A stretch of DNA of 64,000 nucleotides from Hyphomicrobiales bacterium (GCA_930633495.1 CAKNFJ010000002.1:1-64000); one strand, 5' to 3'; positions 9,049 through 17,204 are shown, numbered from the stretch's first letter. Notes: generated by a model from the letters alone, not told the origin. Translations and numbers: made by a program.

Positions 9049-9246
9049 AGCCACCTCTCGATCCAAATATAGCCCACTGATTCAGGCGCCTCAATCGTCG
9101 GCCACTGCAAGCACGGCATCCGCGATTGCCATCACGCTGGGTTGGACGCGCCGAATGTCGGTCACTTGACCTTCGGGGATCAGCAAGGTAGCCGATTGCA
9201 CTCTCCGTATCGCCGCGGCTGCTGAACCTTGGCATCGGAGATTCCC

Positions 9247-10647
9247 GTGACACACTGTAACGTGCCTTTTCGGCGCGAGCTTTGCGCTGGCCATAGCGTG
9301 CGATCCGTGATCGCCGCCGGCGAACCCATGCAACATCGCAACCGCGCGCTTAGCGACCTCGCGGCAGCACTTCCAACACCAGCCGCCCTGGGCAACCACG
9401 AGGCCTCGGTAGAGGCGGTCGCCACCACGCCCGATTTCCATCCTGGAAAACCGGTTCCGGTCGGAGTTGTGGCAGATGTTCGAGGTGCCGTTCTGCCGCA
9501 CATGATCGGCAACGACATCGGCTGCGGAATGCGAATGATCGTCCTAGATGGCGTCGGCGAGGACGATCTTTCACCGAAGCTCGACCGCGTGCTGCGGCAC
9601 AAGTTCTTTCAGGGTGGACGAGACATCGCCCTTTCTGGAACGAGCCGACACGCGCTCCTCCGCGAAGGCCTCCCGGGCTTGCTTGAAACGATCGACCGCA
9701 AGCGCGCGAGACTGCTTGCCGCTCTGGACATGAGCGCGGCCTGGTCTGACCTCGACCGCACCTCAGATGCAGGCGCCTTCGCAACGACGCACATCGACCC
9801 AGGCTTCCGCGAGTATGCGGAACTTAGAGACGATCTTCGGCGTGACGCCATTCTTGGCTCGATAGGTGGCGGAAACCACTTCGTCGAGTTCGGCATTGTC
9901 GACCGAGTGGAAGACCCCCGCCTGGCATACGAGTACCGCCTGAAGCCGGGATCGGTCGTCATCGTGGCCCATTCCGGCTCCCTCGATTTCGGCCAGCACG
10001 TCGGATCGACTACCGCAGAGCTGCTTCGGCGAGATTGCCGTCCAGGCGATGACTGGCGCATCCTCTCCGAAGCGAGCTCGATCCCTTACGAGCGCTATCT
10101 CAACGGTCAGGCGAATGCGGTAAATGCGGCATTCGGCAACCGTTTTCTCATTGGTCTGACGGCTGTCGCTGCGCTGAGTGAATGCCTTAACCGTCCGATC
10201 TCGCACCGGCTCGTCTATGACGCACCCCACAACGCGATCTGGCGCACCGGCTCGCTGGCAAGGCATCGGAAAGGCGCCTGCCCAGCCGCGGCAGACGAAC
10301 CCGTCATCCTCCCTGGCTCCATGGGTGATGGCACCTGGCTGCTGACAGGTCTCGGATCGCAGGAGGGGCTGGCGTCAGCCGCTCACGGCGCTGGGCGGCG
10401 CCTTTCGCGTCAGGAGGCACGGTCCGTGGCAGCGATCGACCCGTTCCTCCGAATTGTAGGGCCCGTAGATTCCTCCGAGCAGCGCGTGCGTTCGCGGCCG
10501 GATTTGCTCCGAGAACTCGCCGGCCGGCTGAAAGAGGAAAGCCCTGCAGCCTATCGACCGATTGAGACGGTCGTGGATCCGATGGTCGACGCCGGCCTGG
10601 TGAGCCGCGTCGCGAAGATACGCCCTGTCCTGACGGTCAAGGCCTGA
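9247..10647 (+). CDS. rtcB: RtcB-family RNA-splicing ligase
   Basis: RtcB joins RNA 2',3'-cyclic phosphate or 3'-phosphate ends to 5'-OH ends using GTP and Mn2+. The protein shows family signatures: HMIGNDIGCGMRM, GGGNHFVEFG, HSGSLDFGQH, YDAPHNAIW and, near the C-terminus, AAHGAGRR, whose His (about residue 380) is the guanylylated nucleophile in the family. The GTG at 9247 is preferred over the TTG at 9229 because CGGAG lies six bases upstream. At about 466 residues it is within the usual size. It is divergent from the antitoxin gene. KptA, another RNA-end repair enzyme, is encoded at 47611-48192. Confidence 0.9.
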   Translation: MTHCNVPFRRELCAGHSVRSVIAAGEPMQHRNRALSDLAAALPTPAALGNHEASVEAVATTPDFHPGKPVPVGVVADVRGAVLPHMIGNDIGCGMRMIVLDGVGEDDLSPKLDRVLRHKFFQGGRDIALSGTSRHALLREGLPGLLETIDRKRARLLAALDMSAAWSDLDRTSDAGAFATTHIDPGFREYAELRDDLRRDAILGSIGGGNHFVEFGIVDRVEDPRLAYEYRLKPGSVVIVAHSGSLDFGQHVGSTTAELLRRDCRPGDDWRILSEASSIPYERYLNGQANAVNAAFGNRFLIGLTAVAALSECLNRPISHRLVYDAPHNAIWRTGSLARHRKGACPAAADEPVILPGSMGDGTWLLTGLGSQEGLASAAHGAGRRLSRQEARSVAAIDPFLRIVGPVDSSEQRVRSRPDLLRELAGRLKEESPAAYRPIETVVDPMVDAGLVSRVAKIRPVLTVKA

Positions 10648-10672
10648 CCGGGCGCGACACGAAACCGACCTA

Positions 10673-10710
10673 GTGCTGTCCAAACATTCTATACAAACTT
10701 TGGACAGCAC
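10673..10710. promoter_or_regulatory. perfect 12-bp inverted repeat
   Basis: GTGCTGTCCAAA (10673-10684) and TTTGGACAGCAC (10699-10710) are perfectly complementary around a 14-base AT-rich spacer containing TATAC. There is no T-tract after it. It lies between rtcB and the gene at 10850. The arm length and AT-rich centre suggest an operator or resolution site rather than a terminator. Confidence 0.45.
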
Positions 10711-10849
10711 CAACGTTTTGTCAGCGATAGCGGTGGGTGGACTAGTCACCATGGATTGGCTTGGCACTCTTCCATTTCTCTCCTAACCGCTTGATGAGGA
10801 TCGCATTTTTTCGATACCAACTGGTCGATTCAAACCGACGGGGGCCGCG

Positions 10850-11242
10850 ATGGTTCTGCACCAAGCAAACCAAGAGCAGACCAACGACCGCGCGAAGCTT
10901 ATCATCCATCGCCTCGTGGCGCGCGAACTTGCTCGCGACCCCGATCTGCTGAACCGCGCTCGCGACTGCCATCGGGCTCGGTCGCTCCAAATGCCCGGGC
11001 GAGATTTCAACCACGAATGGGAGGAGCTCCTGGCGCTCCCAGTTCCGGAGCTTCGCCGGAGGCTGACATGTCGAAGCCACAAGATGGTTCGGCTGCGTCT
11101 CTCGTCACCGTTCGCAGCGGTATCCAGCCTTGGCCTCGACGATCCCCCACTCCGCCGGCGCATCTGGCGCATGGCTCGCCGCATGAGGAAGTCGGGGCCG
11201 CCCTCCTCCGAGGATCCCGTTCCGCGGCCGGGTCCACGCTGA
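10850..11242 (+). CDS. conserved hypothetical protein, helical and basic
   Basis: This is a 130-residue protein. The opening helix pattern (AKLIIHRLVARELARDPDLL) and the middle WEELLALPVPELRRRL ... MVRLRLSSPFA have strongly GC-biased third positions, supporting coding on this strand over the competing minus-strand frame. From memory the layout (a family-like HR..AR....DP.LL start and a RLR.SSPF end) resembles small proteins encoded beside toxin genes, but that is unverified and no toxin gene is adjacent. It converges on repC, with a 16-base gap. Confidence 0.55.
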   Translation: MVLHQANQEQTNDRAKLIIHRLVARELARDPDLLNRARDCHRARSLQMPGRDFNHEWEELLALPVPELRRRLTCRSHKMVRLRLSSPFAAVSSLGLDDPPLRRRIWRMARRMRKSGPPSSEDPVPRPGPR

Positions 11243-11258
11243 AGCCTCCAGCCACCGA

Positions 11259-12404
11259 TCACGTCATCCGCCTTCGGCGCAGCGCATGAAGCTCGGTATC
11301 CAGGTTGAAGCGGCGATCGGCGATCATCCGGACAAGCGCTCGGAAATAGCCTCCCGGGTTTCGGATCCGGTTAGAGCCAGCAGCCACGTCGTCCGTATGG
11401 AGCTGGAGGACGTAAAGCACCGCGGCTGCGGCGCGAACCGCCCCGATTTGCTCGACGGCTTCGAGCCAGGCGCTCCTGTGGGCCCCGATGGTCCCTCGAA
11501 GTCGAGAGCCAACGACCACGAGATCGTCGACCGAGAGGATTTCCTCATCGAGCTCCCGGTACGCGGGGCAGATCTCCAAAAGCAGCCCAATGGAGACGGG
11601 CTGTTCGCTCGAACGAACGGGCTCAGCTTCTTCGGGAAGCTTGTTACAAGGTTCGCTAGGAGATCCGTTGTTGTTATTTAATGCCGGCAAATGATGCCGC
11701 CTTTGCCCGGAAGCTAGCTGAGTAAACCGACGCTCAAGGGCTTCTCGAATTTCCCGATAGTCTCGGACGAGATCACCGATCGGCGCCATGCTCCCGCGCC
11801 TGGGGGTTCTGGCGATCAGCCCCTCCAACGCGTGCTCCTCACCATCAATCGCGAGGTGCGGATATTGCTCACGTAACGCCGCGATCGCCTCCTGCGCAGC
11901 CCGTCGGTCGATCGTGATCGCTTCGAATTGCCGATCCTGCTCGTCGCGACGTCGCTTGTGCGCGTCGTTGAGCGCGACGAACTCAGCAGCGCGCGCGAAC
12001 AATGGAGCCAAGTCGTAGCCATAGGCGTCGACCACCGTCCCCGCGGCGTTCCTGACCGCGTAGCGCTTCCCGTTCGCGCTATCGCGCGGGGCGATAACCT
12101 CAAGCTCGATCAGCCCGCGCAAAGCATTCCGGATCGACCTCTCGGAAAGCCCTGTACGCGAGATGAGATAGTCGTTCGACGGCCAGACCATCAGCCTGCC
12201 ATCGAACTCCTGCTCGCCCCAGCAGGCGGCGAGCTCCTTCAGGACAATGCGCAGCGTTGGACGCATCTCCAGAGCCTGCTCGGCCTCGCGCGCGGCCTTC
12301 GCTAGCTCTTTTCGGGCGACGCCGCGTTCTTTTTCGACACTATGCTCCCGCGCGGCCAATACGGCGCGTGTCAAACGCCGGCCGCCGGTCGATGCAATCT
12401 GCAT
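11259..12404 (-). CDS. repC: RepC-type plasmid replication initiator
   Basis: This 381-residue protein matches RepC of the alphaproteobacterial repABC plasmids. It has a winged-helix N-terminal region (NDYLISRTGLSERSIRNALR), a charged middle, and the characteristic C-terminus AAAVLYVLQLH ... NPGGYFRALVRM. RepC opens an origin that, in studied plasmids, lies inside its own gene. ATG at 12404 is chosen over TTG 12428 because AGGGGG sits seven bases upstream. No repA or repB precedes it; the leader instead carries an antisense RNA (12495-12580). A second, unrelated initiator is encoded at 21145. Confidence 0.9.
   Translation of the reverse strand: MQIASTGGRRLTRAVLAAREHSVEKERGVARKELAKAAREAEQALEMRPTLRIVLKELAACWGEQEFDGRLMVWPSNDYLISRTGLSERSIRNALRGLIELEVIAPRDSANGKRYAVRNAAGTVVDAYGYDLAPLFARAAEFVALNDAHKRRRDEQDRQFEAITIDRRAAQEAIAALREQYPHLAIDGEEHALEGLIARTPRRGSMAPIGDLVRDYREIREALERRFTQLASGQRRHHLPALNNNNGSPSEPCNKLPEEAEPVRSSEQPVSIGLLLEICPAYRELDEEILSVDDLVVVGSRLRGTIGAHRSAWLEAVEQIGAVRAAAAVLYVLQLHTDDVAAGSNRIRNPGGYFRALVRMIADRRFNLDTELHALRRRRMT
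11636..11695. other. AT-rich patch inside repC, candidate oriV
   Basis: Within an otherwise GC-rich gene, the stretch that includes TTGTTACAAGG and TTGTTGTTATTTAATG is distinctly AT-rich. In repABC plasmids the origin maps to an AT-rich segment inside repC. Assignment by position and composition only. Confidence 0.4.
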
Positions 12405-12459
12405 CCCGGACCCCCTTGTTGAGGGCAAGGGTCAGCGTTCATCGCGAAGGCGATGTTCG

Positions 12460-12488
12460 TTGACAGCGACGATTCGGGGAGGCTATAA
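12460..12488 (+). promoter_or_regulatory. sigma-70-like promoter of repC antisense RNA
   Basis: TTGACA (12460-12465), a 17-base spacer and CTATAA (12483-12488) form a near-consensus promoter reading away from repC, on the opposite strand. It points directly at the terminator hairpin at 12548-12580. Confidence 0.7.
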
Positions 12489-12494
12489 CCGTGT

Positions 12495-12580
12495 CTGTCA
12501 GGACAGCGGTTTGGTTTGGCCTTGCCGACCCAAATCTCTAGAGCTCAAAGCCTCGGATGTTTCCAGCATCCGGGGCTTTT
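12495..12580 (+). ncRNA. antisense counter-transcribed RNA (IncA/ctRNA-like) of repC
   Basis: A strong promoter (12460-12488) is followed about 85 bases later by an intrinsic terminator: AAGCCTCGGATG (12548-12559), a seven-base loop and CATCCGGGGCTT (12567-12578) running into T residues. The transcript would be antisense to the repC mRNA leader. In repABC plasmids a small RNA of this size and geometry, between repB and repC, represses repC expression and sets copy number and incompatibility. The 5' end is estimated from the -10 position. Confidence 0.75.
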
Positions 12581-12590
12581 CCTTGCCTGG

Positions 12591-12803
12591 TTACGTTCTC
12601 TGGTTTGAGTTCTCCTGCGAGAGGCGAATAATGCCTTCCGCATAAGCTGCCTGCAGGGACTCAAAGCGACCTTCACTCACTATCTTCTTCAAGACCTCGC
12701 GGGCCTCTTCAGGCACCCAAGTCGAGACCTCACACAAGCCCTTGCTACGCTGCAAAGTGCGATACTCCGCCTGCTTTTCACGGCTTGGTCTCTGCTGTCG
12801 CAT
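12591..12803 (-). CDS. small putative DNA-binding protein (ribbon-helix-helix-like)
   Basis: This 70-residue basic protein contains GLCEVSTWVPEEAREVLKKI, which could be a short strand followed by two helices, as in CopG/Arc-type ribbon-helix-helix proteins. It lies directly upstream of repC and its antisense RNA, on repC's strand, where repAB would be in a complete cassette. A role in rep control is a guess. A long inverted repeat (12823-12871) just upstream of its start could be its own operator. The GAGAGAG ahead of ATG 12803 is a modest ribosome-binding site. Confidence 0.5.
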   Translation of the reverse strand: MRQQRPSREKQAEYRTLQRSKGLCEVSTWVPEEAREVLKKIVSEGRFESLQAAYAEGIIRLSQENSNQRT

Positions 12804-12822
12804 CGGTCCACTCTCTCGTCAG

Positions 12823-12871
12823 CACGTGTGTCGTGCCACGATTCGGTCACGCGTGGAAACCGGCACACGTG
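12823..12871. promoter_or_regulatory. nested inverted repeat upstream of 12591-12803 gene
   Basis: CACGTGTG (12823-12830) and CACACGTG (12864-12871) are perfect inverted arms, with inner GTGCC/GGCAC and CCACG/CGTGG pairs. It sits 20 bases upstream of the start of the small minus-strand gene, where an autoregulatory operator would lie. Confidence 0.4.
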
Positions 12872-12984
12872 ACTCGAGGTTTTTGGTCCTTGACCTGGGC
12901 TCCCGGCTGAGCCTTTCGTCCGGCCGCGCATGTTGTGCTATCGGTAGCGAATCAACAGGGTTCCCAACGCCACCCCTTTTGATC

Positions 12985-13020
12985 GAGCCGACGCCCCTGC
13001 CCCCCAGACGGTGTCGGCTC
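12985..13020 (+). repeat. inverted repeat, possible hairpin
   Basis: GAGCCGACGCC (12985-12995) and GGTGTCGGCTC (13010-13020) form an imperfect 11-bp stem between the small gene at 12591-12803 and the plus-strand gene at 13088. It may end leftward or stray transcription; there is no clear T-tract. Confidence 0.3.
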
Positions 13021-13087
13021 GTCCGTTTCGGGCCACTGCTGACTTTCAAGCTCTTTGCCTAGCCTCTTCCTAGCACAGGAGGCTTTC

Positions 13088-13516
13088 ATGGCAGGGTCCT
13101 ACGCAGGCGGTTCGACGCTCGTTTCCTTCAACTGGTTCGCCAAGAGCGCGCCGGATTTCGTTCTTTACCGAGGTGATGTCGGCGGGCCGAAGGGCTTTCG
13201 GAGCTTCGAAGATGTCGAGGCCTATCGAGCGCTTGCAACCCGCGTTGGCACCCTGGTGAAGCAGCTGAGGGCCGCGAAGCCCGATAGCGAGCATCAGCGT
13301 AGGCTCGCCGAGATTGTCACTCCGCTCCTCGACAAGCTCATCCAGTTGGAAAAGGGCAAGGACCGCGACCTCTGCGCGCGCCTCAGGACGTCGGCGGGCA
13401 TGGTCGTGCCGAAGGATCAAGAACGTCCCTCGATCACCAACCGCGCCGCAACCGAAGCCCGCATCGCGATGCGCCGTGCCGAGCGCCAGCCTGGGTTTGC
13501 GACCGGCCCACGCTGA
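13088..13516 (+). CDS. conserved hypothetical protein
   Basis: This is a 142-residue protein of unknown function. ATG 13088 follows a perfect AGGAGG (13077-13082) with five-base spacing, so the start is firm; an earlier in-frame start would contain that site. The middle is helical and charged (RALATRVGTLVKQLRAAKPD ... LLDKLIQLEKGKD). No signal peptide, membrane segment or enzyme motif is visible. Confidence 0.65.
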   Translation: MAGSYAGGSTLVSFNWFAKSAPDFVLYRGDVGGPKGFRSFEDVEAYRALATRVGTLVKQLRAAKPDSEHQRRLAEIVTPLLDKLIQLEKGKDRDLCARLRTSAGMVVPKDQERPSITNRAATEARIAMRRAERQPGFATGPR

Positions 13517-13745
13517 GCTCATCCCCGAAAACCTGATCCACTATTCTTGAGACGCACCGGTCCTGGCCGTAACCTCATGGGCAGACGGTCAACGGGCGCG
13601 CGCCCAATGACACATCCGGGATCGGGAACGATCCCTGCCCCCGGTTCCCGAGACCGGTCACGTCTGACGTCCGGCCCTTGCGCCTGGAAAACGGCGGCTG
13701 CTCCGGCGGTCGGCCGAAAGGCGGGCAGGGATATGAGGACACGCA
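13517..13745. other. intergenic region
   Basis: No gene is supported here; short frames on both strands have poor composition. CGGGAAC (from about 13624) and GTTCCCG form an inverted pair. The region probably holds the promoter for the genes from 13746 onward. Confidence 0.3.
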
Positions 13746-14141
13746 GTGCCACGGCTGACTAGGCGATACCTCTCGGAGATAAACGCTCTGCCCTGGCCGA
13801 CCGTGCTGCAAGGGCTCGGCGTTACTGCGCCGGCGCATCAGCCTGGCGCGAGCGCCTTCATGATGGCCTGCAGAGCGGCCGACCGTTCACCATCCCTGAG
13901 GTTCGATAGGCGCGGCTTCTTCCATTGTTTCAGCTGTGGCGGGAACGGTGACGTCTTCGGCTTCGTTCTGCGCTACCTCGCCACCAGCGGCGCCCATCAC
14001 GACTTAAAGTTCGCACCCTACGCAGCGGATCCATTCTCACACGCAAAGCCAGTTCTCGAACCTCGGGCCTACAGCCGAGCGATCAAACACTTCGCGCAGA
14101 AGCATGCGATCCGCCGCCACGAACCGGCCACCGGCGAATAA
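13746..14141 (+). CDS. stand-alone CHC2-type (DnaG-like) zinc-finger protein
   Basis: This 131-residue protein resembles only the N-terminal zinc-binding domain of bacterial primase. It has a SPSLRFDRRGFFHCFSCG segment followed by NGDVFGFVLRYL, matching the primase pattern in which the zinc domain senses template DNA. The first Cys is followed by RAAD, so the usual His of the CHC2 motif appears to be missing. No polymerase (TOPRIM) domain follows. It could assist plasmid or element priming, but is too short to be a primase itself. The start is GTG with AGGAC upstream. Confidence 0.7.
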   Translation: MPRLTRRYLSEINALPWPTVLQGLGVTAPAHQPGASAFMMACRAADRSPSLRFDRRGFFHCFSCGGNGDVFGFVLRYLATSGAHHDLKFAPYAADPFSHAKPVLEPRAYSRAIKHFAQKHAIRRHEPATGE

Positions 14142-14206
14142 GAATTCAAATAGGGCGATCCCGTCGCACCGTAGGTTGGCTCCAGTCCCAACCACGGAGC
14201 GCCCGA

Positions 14207-14476
14207 ATGCCCGCGACCATTGTCCTTCGCCTTCCTGCAGCCGACGGCGACAGCAGCGAAAACCCGCACATGGTGTTTCTCCCGCCGCCCGGCTTGTCGG
14301 AACGCGAGATCCGAGCTCACGCGCAGGAGGCGATCGAGATCGCACACGCGGCGCCGTCGTTCGACGATTATGGGCTGGCGGAAACGGAGAAGCTGATCGT
14401 GGCCGAACTGCAGAAGCACGGCTACACTTGGATCGACGAGGTCATCGGCCCGGACTGGGACCGCGAAGTGATCTGA
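14207..14476 (+). CDS. small hypothetical protein
   Basis: This is an 89-residue acidic protein with good codon bias. The C-terminal GYTWIDEVIGPDWDREVI is distinctive, but no domain is recognised. It lies in a run of plus-strand small genes between the zinc-finger gene and 14535. Confidence 0.55.
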   Translation: MPATIVLRLPAADGDSSENPHMVFLPPPGLSEREIRAHAQEAIEIAHAAPSFDDYGLAETEKLIVAELQKHGYTWIDEVIGPDWDREVI

Positions 14477-14534
14477 TCCTCGTCGCTTGCAAACGCCAGC
14501 CATAGCCTTCCTCCGTGATTTCGGAGGATTCGCG

Positions 14535-15185
14535 TTGATTTCGCTTGGCGATAGGGTGTTCGTAAAGGGGGAAGGCCTTGGCCTGGTGGCGGCCGTCGAC
14601 CTGACGGAAGGCCGCCCCACATATGGCGTTCGCATCGAGGGTTCTTCCGCTCCGATGCGCTCCTTCCCGCGATCCAGCATCGCCACCCGCGGCGAGATCT
14701 ATGTCGGCGCCGACGGCAAGGGCCGAGATCCGCTGAGCTATTCTCAGGCCTTCCAGATCGTCCTCGACTTGGCCGTCTCCAATCAGCCTGCCCTCGTCAA
14801 TGTCGATCGGAATGACGACGTGCTTGTTGCCCAGATTGGGAAGCAACAAGCAGCGATCGAACACCTGGACGAGCTCATCTCCTACCACGCCGACGAGCTG
14901 GACGAGCGTTTCCAAGTCCAGCTCGCCGCGACCACCGAGGTCATCGGTCTCATCGCGCCTGCTCGGTTCGACACTCCAGAAGATCCCGGCACCGCGCTCA
15001 AGCTTTGCGTCAATCTCGCGCGCCAGGTTGCGCTCGATCCCGAGCGTGTCGCTGACGACGACATGCTCAGCGAGCAGGCCGCGAGGCAGGCCCAGGCGCT
15101 CGACACCGTCTACGACTTCATGAAGCTTCACACCCAGGAGCTGCGCGACAACATGCCGGCGATGCGGCCGGCCCCGTCATTCTGA
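14535..15185 (+). CDS. hypothetical protein with N-terminal beta-barrel-like region
   Basis: The protein has 216 residues. The TTG at 14535 is preferred because CGGAGG lies about eight bases upstream; a start at 14487 would place that site inside the gene. The first 60 residues (ISLGDRVFVKGEGLGLVAAV ... RPTYGVRIEG) have the glycine-rich alternating pattern of small SH3-like or KOW-like domains. The rest is helical and charged. Function unknown. It converges on the next minus-strand gene with a three-base gap. Confidence 0.6.
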   Translation: MISLGDRVFVKGEGLGLVAAVDLTEGRPTYGVRIEGSSAPMRSFPRSSIATRGEIYVGADGKGRDPLSYSQAFQIVLDLAVSNQPALVNVDRNDDVLVAQIGKQQAAIEHLDELISYHADELDERFQVQLAATTEVIGLIAPARFDTPEDPGTALKLCVNLARQVALDPERVADDDMLSEQAARQAQALDTVYDFMKLHTQELRDNMPAMRPAPSF

Positions 15186-15188
15186 ACC

Positions 15189-16253
15189 TTATCGAGGTCC
15201 CGCCCCCATCCCGGCATGTTCCAGCATCTGCTCCTGAGAGCGGTCGAAGATCATGACCGTTGTCCAGCCGCGGACCGTGCCTACCCGAATGAGCGGATCG
15301 TCGGTCGGGTAGATCGCGGTCTGCTTTGATAATTCGACCACGAGGTTGAGCCCGTCGGGTGTCGTGTGGTCGGCGATGAACCCTCGGCTCAGCTGGGTGA
15401 TGGTGCGAATATTCTGCGGGGCCACGGCGCCCATTCCACCGGCGGTCAGGACGAAGTCCGACCAGCGACCCTCGCGGAGGATGCGACCGCCGTAAATCAC
15501 CCCGTCTTTTGCTGTGGTCGGATCCTTTCGATCCGGAACCATGAAGATCGCGGGGTGATCAAAGAGGAGAAGAGCGCGATCATTCTCGGCCGCGATCCGC
15601 TTCTGCGCTGCGTGGATGATTGGATCATCGAAATCGCCAGGAGACGCTCTGACCGACGATAGGTAGATCGGCCAGGAAACCTGGTTCCACCTGGTCGAGG
15701 CGATATGCTCCAGCGGCCCCTTCCTCTTCGGATGCTCCTCGCTGAGCTCGAAGCCGAAGCTAGTCTTCAACGCATCGATCCAGGGTCGGGCATGGCAGGG
15801 GTTCGATGCTCTGATCTTTTCCAGAGCGTCCTCCACATCGACACCGGTGGCCTCGGACATCTCCTTGTAGCCCTGGGAAACCTCCTTGGCTGAGACCCCG
15901 CCGAACAGCAACCTGTCCTGAGAATAGTCGAAAACGGGGTCCCCAAGCGTCGTCGGGGCGAGATTCGCTGCAAGGGTCTCGATTTCCTTCTCGCTCAGAG
16001 AGAAGTAGCGAGAGAGCACCTCATGATGGCGGCGCCTTCGCTGGCGTACAGCCTCCGCGGGTGCGTCCTCATCCGGGAGGTCGCGGCCGCCACGCATCGC
16101 TCGATCGAGATCCGCCCAGCTTGAGAAGCCGTAGAGCTCGGCCACGACACGACGAACGCGCCCCATGGGCATATTCGTCGCCTTGACGATGGCATACGCG
16201 ATCTTGTGAGGCTTTTCCGGGTCGGCCGGGACGGTTCGGTCATTGATCGGCAT
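15189..16253 (-). CDS. hypothetical protein, 354 residues
   Basis: This cytoplasmic-looking protein has no signal peptide or membrane segment. The start PHKIAYAIVKATNMPMGRVR ... SSWADLDRAM has the flavour of a small helical module found in several plasmid proteins. The C-terminal half (NDRALLLFDHPAIF ... GRWSDFVLTAGGMG) is beta-rich. No catalytic motif is recognised. It is probably co-transcribed with the upstream gene 16308-16724, 54 bases away. Confidence 0.6.
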   Translation of the reverse strand: MPINDRTVPADPEKPHKIAYAIVKATNMPMGRVRRVVAELYGFSSWADLDRAMRGGRDLPDEDAPAEAVRQRRRRHHEVLSRYFSLSEKEIETLAANLAPTTLGDPVFDYSQDRLLFGGVSAKEVSQGYKEMSEATGVDVEDALEKIRASNPCHARPWIDALKTSFGFELSEEHPKRKGPLEHIASTRWNQVSWPIYLSSVRASPGDFDDPIIHAAQKRIAAENDRALLLFDHPAIFMVPDRKDPTTAKDGVIYGGRILREGRWSDFVLTAGGMGAVAPQNIRTITQLSRGFIADHTTPDGLNLVVELSKQTAIYPTDDPLIRVGTVRGWTTVMIFDRSQEQMLEHAGMGAGPR

Positions 16254-16307
16254 GCTTGGTCACCGGACAGGTAGTGGTGGACGATCGTAGCTTGAGCGCC
16301 GCGGTTC

Positions 16308-16724
16308 TCACAGACGCGGGCCGGACGGCGCCGCTTCTGCATCAATATCAGCCTGCAGGTCAGACAGAAATGTCGCGTGCAGTTGCTTCTTGGCCGCCCT
16401 CAGCTTGGCATAGGCGTCGTTGAAGCCTTCCTCGCCGACGATAGACAGAATGTCCGCGGCTTCCTTGGCACCCTCCAAGCTATCGAACCAACCTGCGCCA
16501 GGGATCATGTTCAGAATCCCCTTCGAAACGATGAACCCTTCCCGGCGATAGAAGCCCTGGTCGTAATACATGCTCGCGCCGAAATCGCGCTTCGCGACGA
16601 TCTCGAAGCCTTTGTAGGGCAGCTTCCCGGCGTCGAAACGCCTCTTCTTCTCTGCTTCATCCATATCGACTCGATCCCAGTTGCGATGCTTGCGACGATC
16701 GAATCGCGGCAGCTCGAACGTCAC
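16308..16724 (-). CDS. hypothetical protein, 138 residues
   Basis: This charged small protein has a central YYDQGFYRREGFIVSKG segment and a helical C-terminus (EEGFNDAYAKLRAAKKQL). The start is GTG at 16724 with weak upstream signals, so the N-terminus is uncertain. It shares a strand and short spacing with 15189-16253. Confidence 0.55.
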   Translation of the reverse strand: MTFELPRFDRRKHRNWDRVDMDEAEKKRRFDAGKLPYKGFEIVAKRDFGASMYYDQGFYRREGFIVSKGILNMIPGAGWFDSLEGAKEAADILSIVGEEGFNDAYAKLRAAKKQLHATFLSDLQADIDAEAAPSGPRL

Positions 16725-16832
16725 AAGCGCGAAGCTGTGACCAACTCGAAATTCGCTTCGTTTACGGATTCCGGAACGATTCCCATGAGAATAGTGTTGG
16801 AACTGGTGATTTGCGCCCGGGGGACAAAGAAA

Positions 16833-17204
16833 ATGTACGAAATTCGTAGGATTTCCATCGCGGCAATCCTTTTGGCCGCGGGGCTTTCACAACCTGCTTT
16901 CTCTCAGGCAAACGTGATGGGCGTCGGCAATCTGACCTGCAAACAGCTCATCGATATGGGTGACAACGAGTTCCGCACCGCATCGATCATCTCTTGGGTC
17001 GGCGGCTTTGCCAGTGCGCTCAACATGGTCTCGATGAGCAGCGGTCGGCCGGTTCGCGATCTAGCAGGCATCGAGCCTGAATTCATCACCAAGCCGATCG
17101 TCGCCTACTGCACGAAATATCCCGAGAAGGCTGTGTTCCCGGCAATCGAAGCCTTCATCGTTCGGTTGCCCGAAAAAGAATTCAAGCTTCCAATGAAGCC
17201 TTAA
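16833..17204 (+). CDS. secreted small protein, HdeA/Rap1a-like pattern
   Basis: This 123-residue protein has a clear signal peptide (ISIAAILLAAGLSQPAFSQ, cleavage likely after AFSQA). The mature part begins NLTCKQLIDM and contains a second Cys in IVAYCTKYPEKAVF, a two-cysteine helical layout reminiscent of the periplasmic HdeA/Rap1a type. The family match is tentative. ATG 16833 follows GGGGGA. It is followed by an AAGGAT...ATCCTT pair (17203-17226) and a terminator (17276-17309). Confidence 0.6.
   Translation: MYEIRRISIAAILLAAGLSQPAFSQANVMGVGNLTCKQLIDMGDNEFRTASIISWVGGFASALNMVSMSSGRPVRDLAGIEPEFITKPIVAYCTKYPEKAVFPAIEAFIVRLPEKEFKLPMKP

Noticed and set aside
9091..9228. Minus-strand coding fragment between the antitoxin and rtcB genes
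   Set aside because: An open frame ending at 9091 looks partly protein-like but has no start signal and runs into the rtcB gene; insufficient support.
10742..11262. Minus-strand frames opposite 10850-11242
   Set aside because: The plus-strand frame has better codon bias and a more protein-like sequence; the minus frames are Arg/Ser-rich.
8300..14000. parS-like sites of repABC plasmids (GTTNNNNGCNNNNAAC)
   Set aside because: Scanning by eye found only partial matches such as GTTGACAGCGACGATT, which lacks the AAC end.
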